Shown here in pieces: positions 34,276 to 42,140 of a stretch of DNA of 64,000 nt (positions are counted from its first letter, which is position 1; each line of letters opens with the position of its first letter). The notes beneath the pieces are model-generated. The model had not been told where the DNA came from and searched no databases. It worked only from the letters and a program-made list of their open reading frames with translations. The translations under genes and the position numbers were made by a program. This DNA comes from Bacteroidia bacterium (GTDB lineage: Bacteria > Bacteroidota > Bacteroidia > Cytophagales > JAAEPT01). The stretch is from assembly GCA_030431525.1 (NCBI GenBank), contig JAUIJC010000024.1, positions 1-64,000 of the forward strand, written 5' to 3'.

Positions 34276-36138
34276 ATGCGTCGCCAACTGTGTATTTTAT
34301 TTCTCTTTTGCTTCCTTTTTTCTTTTAAAGGCTTGGCCCAAGACCGCAACATTCGTCTTGGGGACATGTTTTTTGAAAAGGAACGATTTCCTACTGCCCT
34401 CTACTATTACAAGATGGCCTTTCCCGACTATCCGGAGGATGCTCAACTCAACCTCCAGATGGCGCGTTGCTATGTTCGCATAGGTGAAGCCACGAAAGCT
34501 CGGGAACATATCACGACCTCCTTTGAAAAAGCCAAGAAACCGACCTTCACGATGAAGTTCACCTTGGCGGAAATCTACCAATTGGAGCAAAAATTTGACT
34601 TGGCCATCAAATACTTCAAAGCCGCCGACCCCTATGACGGCAATAAGCGCATCACTTCTAAGCGCATCAATGAATGTCAGTTTGGCAAGAAGTACCTTAA
34701 AAAGCCCACCAAGGCAAAAATCATCAACATGGGGGAAACCATTAATTCTCCCCAGCATGACATCCTTCCAAAAATTACGGCTGACCGACTAAAGCTTTAC
34801 TTCGCCTCCCACCGCAATACCTTCACAAAAGGCAAAAAGCGAGGCGAACCCGAAGACATTTACTTCTCCTTGAACCAAGCAGGAAGTTGGACCAACCCAG
34901 AAAACATTGGCCCTCCTGTGAATACCGAGAATAATGACGCCATTGTTGGCCTTTCTCAAGATGGGCAGACCATGTTCATTTTTAGGGGGAGTAATGGAGG
35001 TGACATTTATAAATCTGAATTGAAGGGAAAAAAGTGGTCAGAACCACAACCAATGCCCTTCAATACTCCCCTGCGGGAATCCTCAATTTGCATTTCCCCA
35101 GACAACCGAAGTCTTTTCTTTGTGCGAGGAAGCGAAACGGGCAATTCAAACATTTATCAATGTAAGCGAAATGCCCGCGGCAGTTGGTCCAGTCCCAAAA
35201 AACTGGGAAAGAACATCAACTCTCCTTACGACGAAGAATCCCCGTACATGCACCCTGACGGGAAGACGCTTTATTTTAGCTCCAAGGGACACTCCTCCAT
35301 GGGCGGATTTGATGTTTTCAAAAGTGTCTATGACGAAAAGACAGGGACTTGGGGAGAACCCGAAAACTTAGGTTCACCAATCAACACCTCAGGGGATGAA
35401 CTCGGCTTTGTGTTGTCTGCGGACGGCCTTTTTGGCTATTACTCCTCTTCCAACCCAGGCGGGTTTGGTGGGCAAGACCTTTACACCATCCGAATGCCCG
35501 TGAAGAAGAATGAACACAATTTAGTTCTCCTAAAAGGCGCGATTCAAGATGAGCTTTCGGGCTCCCCGATTGAAGCCAACATTACAGTTACGGATAACGA
35601 AACAGGAGAAAAAGTGGCTGAATTCCGTTCGAATAGTGCTACAGGCGAATATTTGGTTTCACTTCCATCAGGAAGAGATTATGGAATCACCATCGAAAAA
35701 CAAGGCAGCTTGTTCCATTCCGAACACATTTCTCTCACAAAGCAGGAAGGATATGCGACGGAAATCAAAAATATCAAGTTGACCAATACCCGCCCTGGAG
35801 CAACCATTGTTCTTAAAAACATTTTCTTTGAATCAGGAAGCTCGGAGCTATCTCCCTCCTCCTACCCGGAATTAAGCCGACTTACTGGACTACTGAAAAA
35901 ATACCCAGACCTCAAAGTTGAAATTTCAGGCCACACCGATGACATAGGAAACGAGGAAACAAACCAATTGCTGTCCGAAAAAAGAGCCAAGGCCGTAGTC
36001 GCCTATTTGGTCAGCCAAGGGGTGTCCTCAAGGCAGTTGGTAGCCAAGGGTTATGGAAGCCAAAACCCCTTGGGTGGGAATGATACCGAGGAGGGAAGAA
36101 AACTCAACCGACGAACAGAATTTCGAATCTTAGAATGA
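34276..36138 (+). CDS. PorE-like outer-membrane protein (TPR, PD40 propeller, CRD, OmpA)
   Basis: The 620-residue product starts at ATG 34276 (MRRQLCILF), with a signal peptide ending FKGLAQDRN. In order it has TPR-like repeats (~25-130), PD40/WD40-type propeller strands (IVGLSQDGQTMFIFRG, SICISPDNRSLFFVRG, YMHPDGKTLYFSSKG), a carboxypeptidase-regulatory-type domain (LKGAIQDELSGSPIEANITV) and a C-terminal OmpA peptidoglycan-binding domain (EISGHTDDIGNEETN, RAKAVVAYLVSQGV). This exact order matches PorE, the peptidoglycan-binding T9SS component. Similar PD40-OmpA proteins also occur outside T9SS. Confidence 0.75.
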   Translation: MRRQLCILFLFCFLFSFKGLAQDRNIRLGDMFFEKERFPTALYYYKMAFPDYPEDAQLNLQMARCYVRIGEATKAREHITTSFEKAKKPTFTMKFTLAEIYQLEQKFDLAIKYFKAADPYDGNKRITSKRINECQFGKKYLKKPTKAKIINMGETINSPQHDILPKITADRLKLYFASHRNTFTKGKKRGEPEDIYFSLNQAGSWTNPENIGPPVNTENNDAIVGLSQDGQTMFIFRGSNGGDIYKSELKGKKWSEPQPMPFNTPLRESSICISPDNRSLFFVRGSETGNSNIYQCKRNARGSWSSPKKLGKNINSPYDEESPYMHPDGKTLYFSSKGHSSMGGFDVFKSVYDEKTGTWGEPENLGSPINTSGDELGFVLSADGLFGYYSSSNPGGFGGQDLYTIRMPVKKNEHNLVLLKGAIQDELSGSPIEANITVTDNETGEKVAEFRSNSATGEYLVSLPSGRDYGITIEKQGSLFHSEHISLTKQEGYATEIKNIKLTNTRPGATIVLKNIFFESGSSELSPSSYPELSRLTGLLKKYPDLKVEISGHTDDIGNEETNQLLSEKRAKAVVAYLVSQGVSSRQLVAKGYGSQNPLGGNDTEEGRKLNRRTEFRILE

Positions 36139-36166
36139 TTTCATGCCCAAAAGTGTGCGGTTTTCA

Positions 36167-36174
36167 TATTTTTG
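36167..36174 (+). promoter_or_regulatory. -7 element upstream of the 36249 lipoprotein gene
   Basis: TATTTTTG lies 75 nt before ATG 36249. It is a consensus match only; the leader length is long for this organism's other candidates. Confidence 0.3.
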
Positions 36175-36248
36175 CTTCGATTTTAACGGTTTTCACAACT
36201 TCCTTAGGGACTTTTCCCGTTAGCCCTTATAACAGTGTACGTATCGCC

Positions 36249-36581
36249 ATGAAACGATTTATTGTTGCCTGTGTGGCATTAGGCTTTTTTTCTTGTACTC
36301 AAGAGACCCAAAACAAAATTGGGAGAGGTATCCAGAACTGGACGGGTACTGATGGCATCCTTGAAATCTATTCAGGGGGAAAACTCGTGAAGCGATTCAT
36401 GAAAATAGACAAACTTTCCACCGCCGTTTCCACCTCAGGAAAAGAGTCAAGAAATTATCGTTACGGCTACGGCTATTTGGATGAGAACCAAAATGGCTCC
36501 ATTGAGAAAAATGAAAAGAAAAAAGTGTATTTCGAAGTAGGAGGATTTACGGACTACCTCTTTTACGAGGATCCGAATTAA
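36249..36581 (+). CDS. Small lipoprotein, unknown function
   Basis: A 110-residue product starting at ATG 36249 (MKRFIVACVALGFFSCTQ), with lipobox Cys near 16. The track's longer ORF begins inside the upstream promoter region. The mature part contains TGTDGILEIYSGGKLVKRF and YGYLDENQNGSIEKNEKKK, with an Asp-rich possible calcium-binding loop (DENQNGSIE). It is not assignable to a family. Confidence 0.65.
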   Translation: MKRFIVACVALGFFSCTQETQNKIGRGIQNWTGTDGILEIYSGGKLVKRFMKIDKLSTAVSTSGKESRNYRYGYGYLDENQNGSIEKNEKKKVYFEVGGFTDYLFYEDPN

Positions 36582-36697
36582 TCCCTGTTTCGATTCTAAT
36601 CTTTTCTTTCTCCAATTACCTCAGATTCGTTTGCGCAGGAAAAAGTAGACTCCTGCGTGTCTTAACCTCGTTAACGAAAAGACAAATTTTCAAGCAA

Positions 36698-37396
36698 ATG
36701 AAAGCAACCACTACTACTCAAGGATTGATCAAGTACCTATTCTTCTTGCTCTTTGCCTTTTCTGCCTTTGGATTAAGTGCTCAAGAAGCGGAAGAATCAA
36801 GTCAGTCAACCTCTTCACGCCGTACAGCATCTACCCCAATCAAAAAAGGCCGTCGTTTCATTCCACAAGAAGGTCAAAACCTTGATCAGCAGTTTCAGTC
36901 CTTCATCAAAGGAATGATCTTCTACAATAATTATTACAGTGCTAAAGACGCTTATTTCCAAGACTTTTACGGCATTGCCAAAGACTCTTTAACGAATGAG
37001 CGTAAGGATTTGGCTACTGCCAAAAACAGAATCAAAACCCTTAAGGACACTGTTTCTACCCTGAACAAGGACATCGCAACCCTTACCCAAGAGCGTGACA
37101 AGGCGAGAGGAAACGTCGCAAACATTGAAGTATTTGGGGGAAGCATGGACAAAAACGCCTTCAGCACCTTGATGTTTATCATCGTAGTCGTTCTGATTGC
37201 TGTAGCCGTTATTTTGTTAATGATGTTCTTGCGTAGCAATGCCGTTACCCAAGAAAACAAAAAGAAGTTTTCTGACTTAGACAACGAATACAACGATTTC
37301 AAGCAACGAAGCATGGATCGCGAAACTAAACTTCGTCGTGAGTTACAGACTGAGCGCAACAAGCTTGATGAATTGACAAAGCGAGGAAAACTATAA
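36698..37396 (+). CDS. Exported coiled-coil protein with one internal membrane helix
   Basis: A 232-residue product with a signal peptide (FLLFAFSAFGLSAQEAEE). A region with YNNYYSAKDAYFQDFYG precedes a coiled coil (residues ~95-135; KNRIKTLKDTVSTLNKDIATL), then a strong membrane helix near 155-177 (FIIVVVLIAVAVILLMMF) and a second charged coiled coil to the end. The topology would place the first coil in the periplasm and the second in the cytoplasm. No family recognised; it lies just before priA. Confidence 0.6.
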   Translation: MKATTTTQGLIKYLFFLLFAFSAFGLSAQEAEESSQSTSSRRTASTPIKKGRRFIPQEGQNLDQQFQSFIKGMIFYNNYYSAKDAYFQDFYGIAKDSLTNERKDLATAKNRIKTLKDTVSTLNKDIATLTQERDKARGNVANIEVFGGSMDKNAFSTLMFIIVVVLIAVAVILLMMFLRSNAVTQENKKKFSDLDNEYNDFKQRSMDRETKLRRELQTERNKLDELTKRGKL

Positions 37397-37422
37397 GTTT
37401 CTTCCTTCATCCATAGAATTTT

Positions 37423-37452
37423 AAGCCTCGGCAATTGCTGAGGCTTTTTTAT
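37423..37452 (+). terminator. Terminator before priA
   Basis: AAGCCTCGGCAATTGCTGAGGCTT followed by TTTTAT. Confidence 0.85.
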
Positions 37453-37523
37453 GCCCTTTGCAAAACCCCAACCGAATGCTGTAACTTGTACTGTTTCCGA
37501 TAGACAGCTGATTTCCCCTTCCT

Positions 37524-40022
37524 GTGCTCGAACTCAATCAACCCGAAATCTTCGGCACCCAAGCCACTTATTTTGCTGATGTTATCTTACCTGTACCATT
37601 ACCAGGCACATATACTTATCGTATTCCTGCTGAACTTAGCAAGGACGCAAAGATAGGTTCACGGGTGATTGTCCAATTCGGCAAGAAGAAAATCCTTACA
37701 GCGATCATCGCCAACATCCATCAGACTCCTCCAGAAAACTATACGGCAAAGTACATTTTGGAGCTCTTGGATGAACACCCCATCGTCAATGAGCTGCAGT
37801 TGAAACTGCTCAATTGGATGGCCGATTACTACATGTGTCCCTTGGGTTTGGTACTGGACACTGCGCTTCCGTCTGGCCTTAAAATTTCAAGCGAATCCAA
37901 AATCCAACTCAACCCCGACAAAGCACTCAACATAGAGGAGCTTAGTCCTACCGAACTCATTTTGGTTGATGCCTTGGAAGAGAAAAAGTCCTTGGACTAC
38001 TCTGAGGTTTCGGAAATCACAGGGAAAAAAAGCATCTACAAGCTTATCAAAGAGCTGGTAGAAAAAGAGGTCATTTTGATTTACGAGGCTGTTAAAGACA
38101 AGTACACGCCTAAAAAAATCAAGAAAATACGCCTCAACGAAGACATCACCGAAGAAGAACAACTCCAAGAAGTCTTCAATATTCTGGGCTCCAAGCCAAA
38201 GCAACTGCAAGTGGTCATGATGTACATGCAACTTGCAGGCTATGATTTTGATGGAAAGCTCAATAACAATGGTGTCGAGAAAAAACGCCTGTTGGAAAAA
38301 GGCGTGTCACCATCCTCCGTAAAAACCTTGGTGGAAAACGGCTTTCTTGAGGAATTCGAGGTCATTATTTCCCGTTTTGAAGAGATTCCCGTCCAAGAAC
38401 ACCACGCCAAATTTAGCCCTGCACAAGAACGAGCTAAACAGGAAATCCTTACTGGTTTTGAACAAAACAAACCTGTATTGCTTCACGGCATCACGGGAAG
38501 CGGAAAAACGGAAATCTACATCGACCTGATTAGAAAAACCTTGGAGGAAGGAAAGCAGGTTCTTTTTCTCCTTCCAGAAATTGCCCTGAGCACTCAAATC
38601 GTCAACCGCCTTCGAAGTGTGTTCGGAAGTACAATGGGTGTTTACCACTCACGCTATTCGGACAATGAACGGGTTGAAACATGGCGTGGGGTACTCGATG
38701 GCAAATTCCCATTTGTCGTTGGTGTTCGTTCCTCCATCTTTCTTCCCTTTTCCTCCCTTGGCCTCATCATCATTGACGAAGAACACGAGCCTTCATACAA
38801 GAGTTTTGTAACACCACGTTATCAAGCCCGCGATGTGGCCATGATGATCTCGCATTTTCACAAAGCCAATACTTTACTTGGATCAGCGACACCTTCGGTA
38901 GAAAGTTATTACCACAGCAAAACTGGCAAATGGGCATTAGTGGAACTCAGTGAACGGTTTGGAGATGCCAAGCTCCCAAACATCGAAGCGGTGACCCTAA
39001 AAGCATTTGGGAAAAGCGGAAAGGAGGCCTTCAGCACAGAACTCTTTGGTGCATTAGAAAACTGCCTTGAAAAAAAGGAACAGGCTATTCTCCTTCAAAA
39101 TCGCCGTGGTTACTCCCCATTTTTGGCTTGTGACGATTGCGGGCATATTCCGAAGTGTCAAAACTGCAATGTCAGCCTTACCTACCACATGCGCGTGCAT
39201 GAGCTAAAATGCCACTATTGTTCGCATACTGAAAAAGTCCCTCATAAATGTCCCGCCTGTGAATCAAAGAAAATCCGCACCGTAGGGCAAGGAACCGAAA
39301 AGATTGAGGACGACCTGCAGATTGCCCTTCCCAATGCACGGGTTCAACGCATGGACCAAGACACAACCAAGGGTAAGAACAGTTACCAGCGCATTATCGA
39401 TGATTTCGATAAGCAACGGGTGGACTTCTTAGTGGGAACCCAAATGGTGAGCAAAGGCCTCGATTTTGACAAGGTAAACTTGGTGGGAGTCATGGATGCT
39501 GATGGCATTATCCACTTCCCCGACTTTAGAGCGCAGGAACGAGCTTTCCAGCTGATTACGCAGGTAAGTGGACGTGCTGGACGACGAGAACAGGCTGGAC
39601 GGGTGATTATCCAAACTCAGGATCCATCACAAAAAATATTGGAGAGAATCATCGCTCATGACTACCTCGGATTTTTCGCAGAGGAAATCAACGAGCGTAA
39701 ACAGTTCAGCTATCCACCATTTACCCGACTTATCAGCATTACAGTTCGCCATCAGGACCAGACCCTCTGCCTACAAATTGCTGAGCAATTGGGAAAAATC
39801 CTTTCCCACGACCTTGGTCAACAACGGATCTTGGGACCTCAGGAACCCATGGTAAACCGCATTCGCAACCTTTTCCTAATGGAAATCCTTATCAAGGTTG
39901 AACGAGAAGGAGGCCCAAACCTTAAGTTTGTAAAGGAGCGCATCCAAATCGCAACCGACTATTTGGAAACACATAAGGGCTGCAAGGGTGTTCGCTTTGA
40001 CATCAACGTGGACCCCAACTAA
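37524..40022 (+). CDS. priA: Primosomal replication-restart helicase PriA
   Basis: The 832-residue helicase restarts stalled replication. Start is GTG at 37524. Walker A (GITGSGKTEIY), DEEH box (IIIDEEHEPSYK), and motifs V/VI (VGTQMVSKGLDFDKV; QVSGRAGR) are intact. The zinc-binding insert has four CxxC pairs (CDDC, CQNC, CHYC, CPAC) around residues 535-585. The N-terminal 3'-end-binding domain begins TYFADVILPVPLPGTYTYRIP. Normal length. Confidence 0.96.
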   Translation: MLELNQPEIFGTQATYFADVILPVPLPGTYTYRIPAELSKDAKIGSRVIVQFGKKKILTAIIANIHQTPPENYTAKYILELLDEHPIVNELQLKLLNWMADYYMCPLGLVLDTALPSGLKISSESKIQLNPDKALNIEELSPTELILVDALEEKKSLDYSEVSEITGKKSIYKLIKELVEKEVILIYEAVKDKYTPKKIKKIRLNEDITEEEQLQEVFNILGSKPKQLQVVMMYMQLAGYDFDGKLNNNGVEKKRLLEKGVSPSSVKTLVENGFLEEFEVIISRFEEIPVQEHHAKFSPAQERAKQEILTGFEQNKPVLLHGITGSGKTEIYIDLIRKTLEEGKQVLFLLPEIALSTQIVNRLRSVFGSTMGVYHSRYSDNERVETWRGVLDGKFPFVVGVRSSIFLPFSSLGLIIIDEEHEPSYKSFVTPRYQARDVAMMISHFHKANTLLGSATPSVESYYHSKTGKWALVELSERFGDAKLPNIEAVTLKAFGKSGKEAFSTELFGALENCLEKKEQAILLQNRRGYSPFLACDDCGHIPKCQNCNVSLTYHMRVHELKCHYCSHTEKVPHKCPACESKKIRTVGQGTEKIEDDLQIALPNARVQRMDQDTTKGKNSYQRIIDDFDKQRVDFLVGTQMVSKGLDFDKVNLVGVMDADGIIHFPDFRAQERAFQLITQVSGRAGRREQAGRVIIQTQDPSQKILERIIAHDYLGFFAEEINERKQFSYPPFTRLISITVRHQDQTLCLQIAEQLGKILSHDLGQQRILGPQEPMVNRIRNLFLMEILIKVEREGGPNLKFVKERIQIATDYLETHKGCKGVRFDINVDPN

Positions 40023-40061
40023 AAAGAGGCCAAAGCACTCTTGAATTGCTTTGGCCTCTTC
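40023..40061 (+). terminator. priA terminator
   Basis: AAGAGGCCAAAGCA ... TGCTTTGGCCTCTT stem. It also faces the convergent universal-stress gene. Confidence 0.75.
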
Positions 40062-40080
40062 ACTCCTTCCAAAAATATTT

Positions 40081-40956
40081 TTATGCTGACCGCTTCCTCA
40101 TTTCTGACCATGGAGTGATCGGGAACAGCAACACAGGCACTTGGGCCTTCTCCTTCAACACATGAGACGGCGCTGGCTCAAACAACTGCCCCAAAGCCGT
40201 GTAAGGGTGTGAAAGCATCGCCACCATATCGGCACCAGTACGTTCCACAAAGTGCATCACACCCTCTACCACAGTATAATCAGAATAGCTGTGGAGCACA
40301 TAATTTTCAAACCCTACTTCCTCTACCACTTGCTCCAACACTTCCTGAACCTCTTGCGCAGACATAAAGTCAGCAGGGGTATTCACCCAAAGGATATGCA
40401 ACTTGGCAGAAAGCATCTCCTGCCATTCTTTAAGGCGCTCAAGGTATGGTTGCAAATTTTGCTCACCATAAGTCACCAAAACCATCTCCTTGAAGGCACT
40501 AATCTGTGTATCATCATGAACCACAAGCAAAGGAGTATTGCCTTTACTAATCACCTTTTCAGTACTTGAACCAAGCCACAAACGCTCCCATTCAGTGTGG
40601 CCTCTGGAGCCCATCACCACTAAATCTGGGGACTGTTCTTCAATGTATTGGCTTATCACCTTGCTGAAGGAGCCTGTCTGAACGATTGGATTGACCGTCA
40701 CCAACTCAAACCCCTCTCGTTGGGCAAGGGTGTTCACTTTTTCTCGCAAACGCTCCATGGGAGCCTGTAGCGCTTCCTCATCAATCGTCATCTTCCCACT
40801 AAAAAAACTCGTGGATTTAGGGTCATGGCCCAAATTATCCACAACATGAAGCAGGTCTATGGAGGCCTCCCCACTCTTCAGCGCCCAATCAAAGGCCACC
40901 GTCAGGGCATTATACGCCTCCTTAGAAAAATCCGTGGGTACAAGAATCTTTTTCAT
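40081..40956 (-). CDS. Tandem-domain universal stress protein (UspA family)
   Basis: The start is taken as ATG 40956 (MKKILVPTDFSKEAYNAL); the longer ORF begins in the divergent region before truC. 291 residues hold two Usp domains. The first has the ATP-binding signature VVMGSRGHTEWERLWLGSSTEKV; the second (from ~residue 150) is more divergent. Stand-alone tandem Usps help stress survival in many Bacteroidota; no direct partner is visible. Confidence 0.85.
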   Translation of the reverse strand: MKKILVPTDFSKEAYNALTVAFDWALKSGEASIDLLHVVDNLGHDPKSTSFFSGKMTIDEEALQAPMERLREKVNTLAQREGFELVTVNPIVQTGSFSKVISQYIEEQSPDLVVMGSRGHTEWERLWLGSSTEKVISKGNTPLLVVHDDTQISAFKEMVLVTYGEQNLQPYLERLKEWQEMLSAKLHILWVNTPADFMSAQEVQEVLEQVVEEVGFENYVLHSYSDYTVVEGVMHFVERTGADMVAMLSHPYTALGQLFEPAPSHVLKEKAQVPVLLFPITPWSEMRKRSA

Positions 40957-41053
40957 GATCGCATTATTTAGCTTCAGGGCCGAATGAACCTGAACAATGA
41001 TAGAACGTTTGGGCAAGGGCGAATCGTACCCAAAAAATGTAGAACTTTACGAC

Positions 41054-41758
41054 ATGGAACTGGAGATTTTGCACCAAGACGAACACCTCGTTGCTATCAA
41101 TAAACCGAACAACCTTTTGGTCCATCGCACGCGGTTAGCATGGCAAGACAAGCGCTTTGCCCTACAAATCTTGCGCAACCAAATCGGTCAACACGTCCAT
41201 CCTGTCCACAGACTGGATCGCGCCACCTCGGGCATTCTGTTGTTCGGTTTGGAAAAAGACGCGACCTCCATCCTTTTTGAAAAGTTCAGAGAGAAGGAAG
41301 TGGAGAAAACCTATTTAGCCATTGTTCGCGGATTTGCTCCTGAGTCTGGGGTAATCACCAACGCCCTAAAACGGATGGAAGGCGAAGAGGACGGGGAAAT
41401 CCAAGAAGCAGAAACCCATTTTCGATGCCTTGACCAAATTGAAATTGAAGAATACGTGGACCGCTTCCCTACCTCCCGTTATTCCTTGGTGGAGGTCAAT
41501 CCAAAGACAGGCCGTAGGCATCAAATCCGTCGCCACTTAGCCCGAGCAAACCATCCTATCATTGGCGATCACAAGCATGGCGATTACCGCCACAACCAAC
41601 TTTTCCGTGACAAATTCGAACTGCCCAACCTGATGCTCCACGCTTATAAAACAGTTTTTGAGCATCCAATCACCAGAGAAAAAATAGTCCTAAAAGCCAA
41701 AGTGCCTGACAACTTTAAAGGCATTTGTGAAAAATTCGGCTGGGAGCTTCCTGCCTAA
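41054..41758 (+). CDS. truC: tRNA pseudouridine(65) synthase TruC
   Basis: The 234-residue product starts at ATG 41054 (MELEILHQDEHLVAINKP). It has the RluA-family catalytic Asp in VHRLDRATSG, and the TruC-like tail features IGQHV, PKTGRRHQIRRHLAR and HPIIGDHKHGDYRHN. The latter matches TruC closely. It modifies U65 of tRNAs. It is divergent from the universal stress gene. Confidence 0.88.
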   Translation: MELEILHQDEHLVAINKPNNLLVHRTRLAWQDKRFALQILRNQIGQHVHPVHRLDRATSGILLFGLEKDATSILFEKFREKEVEKTYLAIVRGFAPESGVITNALKRMEGEEDGEIQEAETHFRCLDQIEIEEYVDRFPTSRYSLVEVNPKTGRRHQIRRHLARANHPIIGDHKHGDYRHNQLFRDKFELPNLMLHAYKTVFEHPITREKIVLKAKVPDNFKGICEKFGWELPA

Positions 41759-41761
41759 AAA

Positions 41762-41804
41762 CAATTAGGCCTGACAAGTTTCCAAAACCTATCAGGTCTA
41801 ATTG
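41762..41804. repeat. Palindromic hairpin after truC (possible repeat family)
   Basis: CAATTAGGCCTGACAAGTTT and the complement AAACCTATCAGGTCTAATTG form one long imperfect hairpin. It could serve as a bidirectional terminator between truC and the convergent small gene. CCTGTCAGG/ACCTGATAGGT-type palindromes are frequently dispersed in Bacteroidota. A smaller similar hairpin (ACCTGTC/GACAGGT) lies between two tRNAs near 23902. Confidence 0.6.
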
Positions 41805-41819
41805 CGTTTTAGGCCAGCC

Positions 41820-42014
41820 TTATCCAACCAACTCCACCGACAAAATCTTATACCGACTAAAATGTCGTCTGATTTCCTGATGAATCAGGTAAAACAGGTT
41901 TTCCACCTCATTCAAATCAGACAAATTGTAAGGTGTGGTTAGCTCAATACTTTCCTCGTAGGCTGCGCCATGGTTGGCTTGGGCAGAGAATACAATCACA
42001 TAAGTATGGCGCAT
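41820..42014 (-). CDS. Small hypothetical protein
   Basis: A 64-residue product, MRHTYVIVFSAQANHGAAYE ... SRYKILSVELVG. Strand-helix-strand pattern, no signal or membrane segment. It is divergent from nothing and lies between truC and ppc, convergent with truC. No family is recognised. Confidence 0.5.
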   Translation of the reverse strand: MRHTYVIVFSAQANHGAAYEESIELTTPYNLSDLNEVENLFYLIHQEIRRHFSRYKILSVELVG

Positions 42015-42083
42015 GAACTTTTCTTTTTCCTGATTGACAAAACTAAGTAAAGTCTCCCATTTCCACTCTCATTCCAGAAACCC

Positions 42084-42118
42084 AAAAAGGCCATCCCAAA
42101 ACGGGATGGCCTTTTTAT
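42084..42118 (-). terminator. ppc terminator
   Basis: AAAAAGGCCATCCC ... GGGATGGCCTTTTT, perfect stem with T/A runs on both sides, so it may also work on the plus strand. Confidence 0.85.
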
Positions 42119-42140
42119 ATATCAATAATCTTACAAGGTA